The notes: generated from the sequence alone by a model not told the origin. Positions 33,418-42,677 are shown, numbered from the stretch's first letter. The stretch is DNA of 45,270 nt from Clostridiales bacterium (GCA_004557075.1 SFEX01000013.1:1-45270), one strand, 5' to 3'. Numbers and translations: made by a program.

Positions 33418-34430
33418 AGCATATAAAAAACACACTGTATATTCTCACGCCGGAGACCTATCTCTGCCTGCAAAACGAGAATATTCTGGTCAAGGTGGGC
33501 GGCGAGGAAAAGGTTCGCGTCCCGGCGCTGGGGCTTGAGGCGGTCTACTGCTTTGGAAACGTCACGGTGTCCACGCCCCTGATCGCTTTTTGCGGTGAGC
33601 GCGGCATCAGTCTTTGCTTTTTCTCCGAACACGGCAGATTTTACGGCAGGATACAGGGGCCGGTGCATGGAAATGTCCTTTTGCGGCGGATGCAGTATTC
33701 GGCAATGGAGGATCCGATGTGCAGAACTCGGCTCGCGAAAAACATCCTGCTCGGAAAGCTCACGGCGAGTAAAACCTTTTTGCAGCGAATGCGGCGCGAG
33801 CACTTAAACTGTGCCGACGCGGCAGACATAGCGATCCAAAGAATCACCGAGATCTCCGCCTCTGCCAGAGAAGCTTTCACGGTTGACTCCCTGCGCGGTC
33901 TGGAGGGTGCGGCAGCTTCGGCCTATTTCGGCGTGATGCCCGCGCTCATCGGCAGCTCCGAGCTCAGCTTCTCAGGCAGAAACCGCCGCCCGCCGGAGGA
34001 CCCGGTGAATGCGCTGCTGTCATTTTTGTATACGCTTCTCAAAAATGATGTCCAGTCGGCACTGGAGGGCGTGGGGCTCGACCCCGCGGTGGGATTTCTC
34101 CACGCGCTGCGTCCCGGGCGGCCCGCGCTGGCGCTGGATTTGATGGAGGAAATGCGTGCCCCGCTCTGCGACAGAATGGCCATCGCGCTAATCAATCGCG
34201 GACAGATCAACTTGAAGGACTTCACACAGACCACGGCGCCGGTGTATCTCAACGAGAACGGAAGAAAGACCGTCATTTCCGCATGGCAGCAGCGAAAGCA
34301 GGAAACGATACGCCATCCGTTTTTGGAGGAGACTATTCCGATCGGGCTGATTGCACATACGCAGGCAATGCTGTTTGCACGCGTCATTCGCGGCGAGCTG
34401 GACGAATATCCGCCGTTTTTCTGGAGGTGA
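33414..34430 (+). CDS. cas1: Cas1 integrase (type I-C)
   Basis: A 338-residue Cas1c that integrates new spacers. Metal ligands by position: Glu164 (RGLEGAAASAYF), His230 (FLHALRPGRPALALDL) and the acidic DLMEE around 242-246. The N-terminal NTLYILTPETYLCLQNENILV beta domain is typical. ATGA overlap with cas4, and GGAGG upstream. All active residues present. Confidence 0.97.
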   Translation: MKHIKNTLYILTPETYLCLQNENILVKVGGEEKVRVPALGLEAVYCFGNVTVSTPLIAFCGERGISLCFFSEHGRFYGRIQGPVHGNVLLRRMQYSAMEDPMCRTRLAKNILLGKLTASKTFLQRMRREHLNCADAADIAIQRITEISASAREAFTVDSLRGLEGAAASAYFGVMPALIGSSELSFSGRNRRPPEDPVNALLSFLYTLLKNDVQSALEGVGLDPAVGFLHALRPGRPALALDLMEEMRAPLCDRMAIALINRGQINLKDFTQTTAPVYLNENGRKTVISAWQQRKQETIRHPFLEETIPIGLIAHTQAMLFARVIRGELDEYPPFFWR

Positions 34431-34435
34431 TCTCG

Positions 34436-34726
34436 ATGATGATCGTTCTTTCCTACGACGTGGATACCACCGATGCCACGGGGGCAAAGCGATTACGTAA
34501 GGTAGCAAAAATCTGCGAATCGTATGGCTGCCGCGTGCAAAACTCAGTTTTTGAGCTGATCGTAGACCCTGCGCAGCTCGTTGCTCTCAAGGAGAAGCTG
34601 ACGCGGACCATCGACACCGAGCGCGATTCCGTCCGTCTCTATCGTTTGGGCAGTAATTGGAAGCCTCGTATCGAATCCCTCGGCCGCCAATTGCGTCTGG
34701 AGCAAGACGGCGTTATGATACTCTGA
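34436..34726 (+). CDS. cas2: Cas2 (adaptation)
   Basis: A 96-residue ferredoxin-fold protein that bridges two Cas1 dimers. Opening MMIVLSYDVDTTD with the conserved Asp, then CRVQNSVFEL and the C-terminal strand. The start at ATG 34436 has GGAGG 8 nt before it; cas1 ends 5 bp upstream. Confidence 0.96.
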   Translation: MMIVLSYDVDTTDATGAKRLRKVAKICESYGCRVQNSVFELIVDPAQLVALKEKLTRTIDTERDSVRLYRLGSNWKPRIESLGRQLRLEQDGVMIL

Positions 34727-34903
34727 CCCCATTGCGCGAACCCCAACCGCCCGCAAAAACCCGGGAGGTTCGCGCACGAAATCGCAAGATAATTTTCAAT
34801 ATTTACTTCTCTTTTGCACGATACTACTCGACTCGTGCAAAACAGAGGAGAAAAATTCTGCATTCTGCACAGAAAACCCATGACTTTTTTGTGTAAAAAT
34901 GCG
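34727..34903 (+). promoter_or_regulatory. CRISPR leader
   Basis: A 177-bp, partly AT-rich non-coding stretch between cas2 and the first repeat, the expected place of the array promoter and integration signals. It contains a perfect 10-bp inverted repeat TTTTGCACGA (34812-34821) / TCGTGCAAAA (34833-34842), centred 77 bp before the first repeat. No confident -35/-10 pair was found. Confidence 0.75.
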
Positions 34904-37345
34904 GAATACCCCCGCAAGGGGGTATGACTTGAAACGCTTCGTGGGTTGGCAGCCTTAATAAGCTTAAAGAGAATACCCCCGCAAGGGGGTATGACTTGAA
35001 ACTTTTAAGCTCAGGTATCAGCTTCTCGCGGATAACGAATACCCCCGCAAGGGGGTATGACTTGAAACTTTGGACAACAGCCACGGGGAGTTTTTGGACA
35101 ACGAATACCCCCGCAAGGGGGTATGACTTGAAACATCCTGCACCTCATACGGCAGATACAGCTCGCGGAGCGCGAATACCCCCGCAAGGGGGTATGACTT
35201 GAAACACTTTGGCATTGTTTTTGCGAACACAATCTATAGAATACCCCCGCAAGGGGGTATGACTTGAAACTTGGTGCGGTCGTTCATCACCCATGTACGA
35301 TCGCGAATACCCCCGCAAGGGGGTATGACTTGAAACAAGGTCTGAACTTCAATACCTCATTGATCAATGGAGAATACCCCCGCAAGGGGGTATGACTTGA
35401 AACTTGATGTGAGGCCGGTCAGTATTGATGCCCTGCATAATGAATACCCCCGCAAGGGGGTATGACTTGAAACAATCAAACCGCCATGGCTTATATCAAC
35501 GGCGAATGAATACCCCCGCAAGGGGGTATGACTTGAAACATGGTGCTGGCGCACCTTGCGCTACTCAGGCAGAGAATACCCCCGCAAGGGGGTATGACTT
35601 GAAACCAGGCAGATTTCCGACTGCTGCTGCAACCTTGAGAGAATACCCCCGCAAGGGGGTATGACTTGAAACCTTAACCGTGTTGATGACAGCCGTTTTC
35701 CCGACACAAGAATACCCCCGCAAGGGGGTATGACTTGAAACTGGCATGGCAGGCGAGTTATGGTTAGGTTGGGAGGAATACCCCCGCAAGGGGGTATGAC
35801 TTGAAACAAGCAAACTTGGTAGCGGTCTTGCGACGGCGGCAAAGGAATACCCCCGCAAGGGGGTATGACTTGAAACTCTTGGCGGTGATACGGAAGCGGC
35901 AGCCAAATACGGAATACCCCCGCAAGGGGGTATGACTTGAAACAAAAACCTTAAAATTTATCTGTCCACTGGTGCGCTTGAATACCCCCGCAAGGGGGTA
36001 TGACTTGAAACATAATGATTACAGAAATTAAGGGTAGCGACCTACCGGAATACCCCCGCAAGGGGGTATGACTTGAAACTTTTTACTCCACGGCTCCCCG
36101 AATTGATATGGCTGTGAATACCCCCGCAAGGGGGTATGACTTGAAACTTAATGTTGCTATGTTCAGTGGCGAGTTGACAAGCGAATACCCCCGCAAGGGG
36201 GTATGACTTGAAACATATCCACGCCACGCGCCGCCGCGACGGGCGCAAAGAATACCCCCGCAAGGGGGTATGACTTGAAACGCCGGTTTTTAGGGTGGTC
36301 TGCGCCAGCGAGACAGAATACCCCCGCAAGGGGGTATGACTTGAAACTCAGCCTCCGCGTCAATCGTGTTTTTGAGTACCGGAATACCCCCGCAAGGGGG
36401 TATGACTTGAAACTTCCGCGACGCAGGCGGCCTCGAAAGCGTTTACAGAATACCCCCGCAAGGGGGTATGACTTGAAACTTGTGTACAGGTCGTCGCCGT
36501 CGCGCTGCATTTCTGGAATACCCCCGCAAGGGGGTATGACTTGAAACTAGCAATATCCGAGGCTTTGACGCGAGCGACGTTGACGAATACCCCCGCAAGG
36601 GGGTATGACTTGAAACTTGAAATGTGAAATGTACGGACATATTGAATACGAATACCCCCGCAAGGGGGTATGACTTGAAACATTGTCCTGCCATTCTTCG
36701 CGCCGGTCGTAGTTTGGAATACCCCCACAAGGGGGTATGACTTGAAACGATCAAGTACCACATGAATTTCACCGGCAAGCCGGAATACCCCCGCAAGGGG
36801 GTATGACTTGAAACGCCTATGCGGTGGCACACTTCCTCCTCTGTGTAGAATACCCCCGCAAGGGGGTATGACTTGAAACTGGCATTGTATAACAAGTATC
36901 ACGGCACCGCGCCGGAATACCCCCGCAAGGGGGTATGACTTGAAACACTATGGCTTATAGTAGCAGTAAAGATATTGATAGAATACCCCCGCAAGGGGGT
37001 ATGACTTGAAACACGAGAGCACCACTACTATTACGCAAAATATAATGAATACCCCCGCAAGGGGGTATGACTTGAAACAAATTGATTCATTTCATCAAAA
37101 GAATTCTTAGCAGAATACCCCCGCAAGGGGGTATGACTTGAAACTGGGTTCCGGCTTGGGGTCTGCGGGTTTGGGTTCCGAATACCCCCGCAAGGGGGTA
37201 TGACTTGAAACGTCAAAGATTTTTTGACCGCTATAACCGGATAGCAAGAATACCCCCGCAAGGGGGTATGACTTGAAACTTGCAGCGATGCAGCACCGAG
37301 GACGGCCACAACTGAATACCCCCGCAAGGGGGTATATGTTGACCT
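34904..37345 (+). CRISPR. Type I-C CRISPR array, 37 repeats and 36 spacers
   Basis: The repeat is 32 bp. It begins GAATACCCCC, has a GCAA loop at positions 11-14, then GGGGGTAT, and ends GACTTGAAAC. Positions 3-10 pair with 15-22, an 8-bp stem closed by a GNRA-type loop, and the TTGAAAC end is the usual crRNA 5' handle. Spacers are 33-39 bp. The first repeat is 34904-34935. Repeat 28 (36717-36748) has A instead of G at position 11. The last (37314-37345) keeps the hairpin but loses the 3' handle, marking the old end. Repeats are otherwise identical, arguing for an active array. I saw no duplicate spacer, but did not compare exhaustively. Confidence 0.99.
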
Positions 37346-37490
37346 TACAAGAAGGAGATCAAATTCTGTCGTGTTGCCCGTTTTTATAGCCTGTTTTTGT
37401 TCATTCTGCCGAGGCAATACTACGGCTTTCATGGAATGTCATGCCCCGTTTTTTCCTGAAAATATCCTCAGAACAGTGATAAATAAAAAA

Positions 37491-37522
37491 TTACCGTTGC
37501 TGATGCAAATCAGCAACGGTAA
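37491..37522. repeat. Hairpin repeat (second copy of the ACCGTTGCTGAT family)
   Basis: A perfect 14-bp stem TTACCGTTGCTGAT / ATCAGCAACGGTAA with a GCAA loop, preceded by ATAAATAAAAAA. The copy at 40930-40962 has the same left flank. The interval 37346-37531 otherwise contains nothing recognisable. Confidence 0.8.
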
Positions 37523-37531
37523 CTTATTTGA

Positions 37532-38079
37532 CAACCGGCTCGCTATACCTACACCGGAAATCTTCTGCTCCAGACCAAGTACCGGGAAAACCACCTGACC
37601 AAGCGCACCCTTGTCAATCACGGTCAACTACCCCAGTACCATGCTACCGACACCCATGAGCCGATCATTGATATCGGCACCTATAATTCGGTACAACAGG
37701 AAATGTACCGCAAGGCGCAGAAATACGGTAAACAACAGTCATCCCAGAAATACCCCTTTAGCGGCATGATCACCTGTGCGGGATGTGGCAAGCATTACAG
37801 AAGAAAGGTTACCGCCACCGGTCCCGTTTGGATCTGCAGCACCTACAACACCCACGGTAAAGCCGCCTGCCCTTCCAAAGCCATCCCGGAATCCACGCTG
37901 ATGGAGATTGCAGCCCAGGTTTTGGCAGCATGATGTTTGAACTGAGCGAGCTGGACACCCTGCCCGTAGCATTCGACGAAAAACTCTGGCACGGTACCAT
38001 CGACCATGTCACCGTCCGTGCCGACGACCAGGTGGTGTTTCGGTTCCGGGACGGGAAGGAAGTTACAACAAGGCTGTGA
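37532..38079 (+). pseudogene. Large serine recombinase, N-terminally truncated and frameshifted
   Basis: From 37532 the frame reads recombinase-domain sequence (GNLLLQTKYRENHLTKRT, then DTHEPIIDIGTYNSVQQEMYRKA) and a zinc beta-ribbon (CAGCGKHYRRK...WICSTY). This frame stops at 37931-37933. The expected C-terminus continues in another frame from about 37933 (FELSELDTLPVAFDEKLW ... VVFRFRDGKEV) to 38079. The catalytic N-terminal resolvase domain is absent. It is the relic of a clostridial integrative element next to the CRISPR array. Confidence 0.85.
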
Positions 38080-38089
38080 AAATGCAAAG

Positions 38090-38136
38090 AACAGACTCCA
38101 GACTGGTAGGGACAATCCTGCTGACCTGGGTCTGTT
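38090..38136 (+). terminator. Probable terminator after the recombinase relic
   Basis: AACAGACTCCAG (38090-38101) pairs, with one bulge, with CTGGGTCTGTT (38126-38136), followed by a T run. Confidence 0.55.
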
Positions 38137-38178
38137 TTTTCAAAAGAAACTTTGACTGTACCGTATCTCTTGCTCAGC

Positions 38179-38852
38179 CTATTCCGATAAATACGGTTTC
38201 AATGCCTCAACCAACTCATGTACCTTTGTGCCGGGGGCTGACTGAGAAGGCAGTTTATCCCTGTTTTCGGCATCCAGACGCTTGGCATTTACAATTGCAT
38301 GATCCATCATTGGATGAAGAATTTTGTACATATCCTGCCGATTTTTGCTATACTCGCCTTTCCCCAGGGAGCACAGGTATGCAGAAAGCTTTGGCCAGTA
38401 TTCGCTGCGGTGCAAATCGGAATGCATATAGCTAAAATGCAGCAAGAACCACAATTCAATACACTGGTTTGACCAAATCGCATGGTAAGTGGTATCTTCG
38501 GTGCTCCATGCTTCGCACAGCTGAGCGGTCTGATCGATATGTTCTGCCGGGAAGTCGTCAGTATCGTAGACGACCCAAGCGTGTCTATAGCCATTAGGGT
38601 TTGCAAACGCACGATTGCGTGCCTTGTTCAGCAAACTCAGCGTATTATCGCCCTCTCCGTATATCTCAAGCTGGATCCGCCCTTGGTAGCGAGCGTTGAT
38701 CCTATCACGGATTGCGCCAAAATAGGCTGGCTCTGTGTCCGTCCCCTCAGTCACGATCAAGTGGTACTCAGGCTGTAGTTTTTTGCTTTATCCCGTCTGG
38801 GCTGCATCCACGCTTTGTTACGGTCTGACTTTTTAGGCGGCTTCAGGCTCAC
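38179..38852 (-). CDS. rloB: RloB-family protein (AbiL-like, TOPRIM-type), requires a -1 frameshift
   Basis: RloB pairs with the ATPase RloA in defence and abortive-infection loci (AbiLii/AbiLi in lactococci). The conserved core is IVTEGTDTEPAYF and WVVYDTDDF, acidic motifs like a TOPRIM metal site, followed by the CIELWFLLHF segment. This core lies in a frame without a good start. The proper N-terminus (GTG 38852; SLKPPKKSDRNKAW...RRDKAKN) is in another frame and overlaps the rloA stop (GTGA) with AGGAGG upstream. The frames connect by a -1 slip at A-AAA-AAC (38784-38778), giving a 224-residue protein. Without the slip the first frame stops after 32 codons. It may be a real recoding site, a one-base deletion in an A6 run, or a sequencing error. 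Confidence 0.75.
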
Positions 38853-40057
38853 TTCCACTCGCCTCCTGTCAGCATATTCTGCAGATATGGATCAGCGCCA
38901 TATCGGCCTTCCAAATACTGCTTATCATAGGCAGCAGTGTTATTGACTCGCTCATTATCCTCCCTTCGAATCTCATACAAGGAGTAGATCTCGCTGGAAT
39001 GCGTATCATTGAGAGCGGCAAACCATATCTCGTCCCTACGAAAAACGGTATTCTTTAGCGTAGTCATATCGTGGGAGGTAAAAATCAGCTGTGCGCCCTT
39101 CTGGTTGACCTGCTTATTCTTAAAGAGGGAAATAATATAGCGCAACAGCTTCGGATGGAGCTTCGCATCCAGTTCATCAATAATAACCGGGCGACCCTCC
39201 AGTAATGCAACCAGAATCACCGGCAGTGCTGCGATCAGCTTCTTCGTTCCCTCAGATTCCTCAGAAAATGGCAATTCAAAATTTTCCCCGTGGATGCTGC
39301 GAATAATATAAAGTTGCTCGTCCTCCTTGTCATAGCGATAGCCAGAAATATCGATATCCATATCATTCAGGAATCTAAGGATCCGCTTCTGGATATCAGC
39401 ATCTTCACTAAGCATGATCTGATGCTCGGCGTGGGGATTTGCATAATTGCAAACAATCACAGACTCAAACCACTTCTGAACTTCAGCAATTACCGGAATA
39501 TCATAACTGATTGCCAAGAAAGAAAGATACGGCATCTTTCCGTTGACAGCAGTGTTGATGGATCGCTTGTTGATGCTGGAACCCAGCTTGATGGTGCCAT
39601 TGTCCCTCTCAAAAATCAGAGCAGACTTCTTGCTACCCAGTCCCTTCCGGGTCAGAGACTCAGACACGACCTCTTCTCCAGCAATTGACAGATAGTAACG
39701 GAACTCGTTTGCCTCCGTGCGGAAATAAATCAGGAACTCCGTGGGTTCCTCTTTCGAAGTGTGGTCAAGCAAATAGGGAACGGCATCTACGCTCTGATGC
39801 AAAATGATAGAGGAGCGAGTTGTCTTAAGATTTACAACAGGACGAACCACTGTGGAAAGCAGGCAAGTCAGTGCCTGCAGGAGATTGGTCTTGCCTCCTC
39901 CGTTGGGGCCATAGATAACACTAACGGGCAAGAGGTCGCTTGCCTTGGAGCTGCCAATCAAAGTGTCTGCAAATTCTGGCAGTGCTGTAGCCTGGAGATC
40001 AAACACTGTTTCATCCCGGTAGGACTTGAAATTCTTAAAAGAAAACTGACAAATCAT
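38849..40057 (-). CDS. rloA: RloA-family AAA15-type ATPase (AbiL-like)
   Basis: A 402-residue ABC/SMC-type ATPase. It has an N-terminal FSFKNFKSYRDET motif (the usual opening of AAA_15/OLD-like proteins), Walker A GPNGGGKT at residues 50-57, a signature region (PFSEESEGTKKLI), Walker B PVIIDELDAKLHP and the switch His in FTSHD. It is expected to pair with the nuclease-like RloB. The second ATG (40057) is chosen: AAGGAGG lies 7 nt upstream, whereas the first ATG (40063) is too close to it. It has its own promoter at 40082-40110. Confidence 0.9.
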   Translation of the reverse strand: MICQFSFKNFKSYRDETVFDLQATALPEFADTLIGSSKASDLLPVSVIYGPNGGGKTNLLQALTCLLSTVVRPVVNLKTTRSSIILHQSVDAVPYLLDHTSKEEPTEFLIYFRTEANEFRYYLSIAGEEVVSESLTRKGLGSKKSALIFERDNGTIKLGSSINKRSINTAVNGKMPYLSFLAISYDIPVIAEVQKWFESVIVCNYANPHAEHQIMLSEDADIQKRILRFLNDMDIDISGYRYDKEDEQLYIIRSIHGENFELPFSEESEGTKKLIAALPVILVALLEGRPVIIDELDAKLHPKLLRYIISLFKNKQVNQKGAQLIFTSHDMTTLKNTVFRRDEIWFAALNDTHSSEIYSLYEIRREDNERVNNTAAYDKQYLEGRYGADPYLQNMLTGGEWK

Positions 40058-40081
40058 ATCCATTCCTCCTTCCGTAGCTTC

Positions 40082-40110
40082 ATTATACCGATATGATTTC
40101 CAAAAATCAA
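40082..40110 (-). promoter_or_regulatory. Promoter of rloA-rloB
   Basis: On the minus strand TTGATT (40110-40105) and TATAAT (40087-40082) with a 17-nt spacer, close upstream of the rloA ribosome site. Nothing else is seen in 40111-40260. Confidence 0.75.
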
Positions 40111-40260
40111 TGGTTTTATACGGATTTGCAAAAATATTTTTAGAAAATCAAATATAAAAACTGTTTTACAGTGGTTATAACGTGCTTTTGAAAGCCCAAG
40201 AACTCAGCGCAAGCCGTCTAGCGATGGGGAACTTAGAAGTATAAGATCATTTGATTTGCG

Positions 40261-40581
40261 TTATTGATCGACTGAGGTTTCACCTGCCAGTTCCATCATC
40301 AGTTGCGTCCCCAGTTTCAGTCCGGTGGCAAAGGCGATCCGCTCGTACTCGGCACACAGGTACACTACATATTCAAATACCGCATCGCTGTCCTTGATCG
40401 GCAGCGAGTCCAAGCAGTCCCGGAGGTTTTTGAACCCCTCCTTCGCCTGGGGACTGTCCAGAGCATGGTACTCCCCATAATGCCACCACAGGGCATCCAA
40501 GCATGGCTGTGGGCAGACCTCCTCAAAAATGATTTTATGCTCCCGTATATAAGCCCGGAGCTGCCGGATGTATTCGTCCAT
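40261..40581 (-). CDS. Small uncharacterised protein (DUF6809-like)
   Basis: A 106-residue, mainly helical, acidic cytosolic protein. It has no catalytic motif I recognise. It resembles small proteins found among clostridial integrative-element genes, which I believe are DUF6809; that label is from memory. ATG 40581 (MDEYIRQLRAY) follows GGAGGGTGATGG; an upstream extension has no ribosome site. It is transcribed on the same strand as, but separately from, rloA. Confidence 0.55.
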   Translation of the reverse strand: MDEYIRQLRAYIREHKIIFEEVCPQPCLDALWWHYGEYHALDSPQAKEGFKNLRDCLDSLPIKDSDAVFEYVVYLCAEYERIAFATGLKLGTQLMMELAGETSVDQ

Positions 40582-41088
40582 TCCATCACCCTCCATAAAA
40601 AGTGTGTGTGATGTTAACTCCTGCGGCGGCAAATAACAAGTGGGTATTCTGCCTGAATTATACCTGTCCTTTTTGTCCTTTCTGTCCCATGGGTATCATT
40701 AAAAAACAGTCCATATCCGGGGTTACTACCAGCCATGGATGGTTCTGTATATATAGAAAATAATAATTTATCGTTTATATTCTTATAACGATTGTCATTT
40801 TACCAAGTCCTGTCTTTTCAGACCATGGCAGTATCAAATCCGGGCATACAATTTGCTTGTGGCCGGAAATGTTCGAAATATCCCGTCTTTCATACCCAAA
40901 GCGCCCCAAGAACGGGAATAAATAAAAAATTACCGTTGCTGATATCGTATCAGCAACGGTAACAGATTTGGCAAATCTACCGCTCATGGATACAATGCAC
41001 CATGTTTTGAAAGCGTGGTGCATTATTTGCGGCTTTCGCTTTTGACGCTCCGGGACAATAGGGACAGAAAGGACAACATCAAGTCTGC
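40582..41088. other. 507-bp gap without a supported gene
   Basis: It contains the third ACCGTTGCTGAT hairpin (40930-40962) and a 9-bp inverted repeat AATGCACCA (40994-41002) / TGGTGCATT (41016-41024). An 82-codon minus-strand frame (40775-41023) crosses the hairpin and has no protein-like features. The sequence is probably the relic of a mobile element. Confidence 0.6.
40930..40962. repeat. Hairpin repeat (third copy of the ACCGTTGCTGAT family)
   Basis: A perfect 15-bp stem (40930-40944 / 40948-40962) with a 3-nt loop. The preceding ATAAATAAAAAA is shared with the copy at 37491. Confidence 0.8.
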
Positions 41089-42531
41089 CTATCGAACCGT
41101 ATAATACTTTTGGTTCCTGCTTTTTGGCTTCTCCGGTATGGTCATTGCAAGCTTTCCGGCAGCAAGCAAGGGCTGAACATAATGCTGCATCGCATAAAAC
41201 ACGGTTTTCACGCCCAAAAATGCCGCAATCTCCTGCCGTGTTTTCGGCTCATGGCAGAACGCCAACAGATCTCCGACAGGCTCGGTATTAACCGCTTCTT
41301 TCTCCTCTTCCGTTTTATTATAAAGTGTTACCACGAACTCGTTTCTGCGGTTTTCAAATTTCGGTTCCGGTAAGCCATATTCCTTCATCGCATTACGCAT
41401 AGTGGGAATGCCCGAGTAGCGATGTTCTGCTGCGGTCAGCGTTTCTGCCATGACGGCCAGCGCAGGATTCCGAAGATCCGGTTTCGCAATGCCCAGCTGT
41501 TCAATACTCATCCGGCCATACAAGCTTCCGGGGCTGTGAATTTCGACACGGTTCGTGAAAAAGTCAATTTGGACCGGCGTTCCCTCCGTATGAATGCTAT
41601 AGTCGCGGTGAATAACGGCATTGAGGATTGCTTCGCGGAGGGCATCTACAGGATACTCCGTTTTATCCGTGCGGGCACCGGTTTCTTTGCTGATAATGGT
41701 TTTGACCTTCATATTCCGACGGCAGAAATTCAGCGCTTCCTCCACCATTTCCGAAATGGTTCCGCTGATTCGCTTGTTGTCGATAAACCGTGCGGAATCC
41801 TGATCTACATCGCCGATTTCCGTGCCAGGCACAACAATTGCCGTAATGCCAAGCTGTGGGAAGAACCCCTGTGGATAAAGGCAAAAATTCAAAACTGCTG
41901 CCAAGGTAGGAACACCATTTCTTGTAATGTTCAGCATCTCCATGGCTTGCTCCTGTGTCAGTCTGGAAAACCCGGGTCGGTCTACACGCATTTTTTCAAT
42001 ATAGCTGTGGATCTTTTCTGTGTCCAGCAGTTGCAGCGTCGCCCGTTCAACGGGTCGCTCATCATCATGCAAATGCTTACGGAACGCTTCATAGCTGTAT
42101 AGCTCGTAGTCTGTCATCGGCAAATCCGCATCTCCGACACGAATGTAGGAACCCTTGGTACGCCCTGCACCGCGATAGTAGCAGGGACGCTCCGCAATGT
42201 CGATTGCCGGGATTTCCGCAGCGCAAATCGTTTTCCCCTGATATTCTGCCAAGGTGAATACGGCACGAACCGGAGGCTCCATCTGTAAGCACTGCTCCGT
42301 TATTTTCTTCTGCAGATCCTGCGGATCATATACGCCGCCGACCTGAAAGGCAGCATCCTCATCAATACCGAACACAAGGATACCGCCACTGTCTTGGTTG
42401 GAAAAACTCGACAGCGTATCGTACAGCCTCTTAGGGCAACCCGTCTGTGCGGATTTCAGTTCTATTGTTTGCTCTTCGGCTTTCTGTTTGCATATTTTGT
42501 TTGCTAATTCAATCAGTTCTTCGATTAACAA
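41089..42531 (-). CDS. AlbA_2/Schlafen-domain ATP-binding regulator
   Basis: A 480-residue protein of the family often annotated as putative DNA-binding transcriptional regulator or ATP-binding protein. Order: AlbA_2 domain at about 1-130 (EEQTIELKSA, LSSFSNQDSGGILVFGIDE), a linker, a GHKL-like ATPase region with ALREAILNAVIHRDYS followed by the VEIHSPGSLYG motif, and a C-terminal winged helix (EPKTRQEIAAFLGVK). Eukaryotic Schlafen relatives cut tRNA; in bacteria these genes are common in defence islands and mobile elements. The start is taken as TTG 42531, preceded by AAGGGTGG. An ATG-initiated extension to 42657 is excluded because a strong promoter lies inside it (42557-42585). Confidence 0.85.
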   Translation of the reverse strand: MLIEELIELANKICKQKAEEQTIELKSAQTGCPKRLYDTLSSFSNQDSGGILVFGIDEDAAFQVGGVYDPQDLQKKITEQCLQMEPPVRAVFTLAEYQGKTICAAEIPAIDIAERPCYYRGAGRTKGSYIRVGDADLPMTDYELYSYEAFRKHLHDDERPVERATLQLLDTEKIHSYIEKMRVDRPGFSRLTQEQAMEMLNITRNGVPTLAAVLNFCLYPQGFFPQLGITAIVVPGTEIGDVDQDSARFIDNKRISGTISEMVEEALNFCRRNMKVKTIISKETGARTDKTEYPVDALREAILNAVIHRDYSIHTEGTPVQIDFFTNRVEIHSPGSLYGRMSIEQLGIAKPDLRNPALAVMAETLTAAEHRYSGIPTMRNAMKEYGLPEPKFENRRNEFVVTLYNKTEEEKEAVNTEPVGDLLAFCHEPKTRQEIAAFLGVKTVFYAMQHYVQPLLAAGKLAMTIPEKPKSRNQKYYTVR

Positions 42532-42556
42532 ACTAACACCACCCTTCGATACGCTA

Positions 42557-42607
42557 ATTATAGCAAAAACATTTTGCTGATTCAAGCGAATTTTGCTGAA
42601 TAAGCAA
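42557..42607 (-). promoter_or_regulatory. Promoter and iterated operator of the AlbA_2 gene
   Basis: On the minus strand TTGAAT (42585-42580), a 17-nt spacer and a perfect TATAAT (42562-42557) with extended TGC. The 10-mer ATTTTGCTGA occurs twice, 19 bp apart (42571-42580 and 42590-42599), one copy in the spacer and one upstream of the -35. The outer copy is part of the palindrome TTGCTGAATAAGCAA (42593-42607). The layout fits repression, perhaps by the winged-helix product itself. Confidence 0.65.
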
Positions 42608-42677
42608 AGAGTGTTTGAATATTTCATCAAAATCAACGTCAAACCGTAACAATCCAAAATTATGGGCAGGGGATGTT

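Noticed and set aside
36640..36660. An apparent extra GAATAC before repeat 27
   Set aside because: Only six bases match at the end of a normal-length spacer; coincidence rather than a partial repeat.
34824..37432. Many 60-180 codon open frames across the CRISPR array with repeated FKSYPLAGVF- or SSHTPLRGYS-like peptides
   Set aside because: They are translations of the 32-bp repeat; the repeat/spacer pattern and repeat hairpin explain them fully.
40775..41023. An 82-codon minus-strand frame in the 40.6-41.1 kb gap
   Set aside because: It reads through the hairpin repeat and has no ribosome site or recognisable motif.
42532..42657. N-terminal extension of the AlbA_2 protein to ATG 42657
   Set aside because: A consensus promoter with extended -10 lies within it, so those codons would be upstream of the transcript start.
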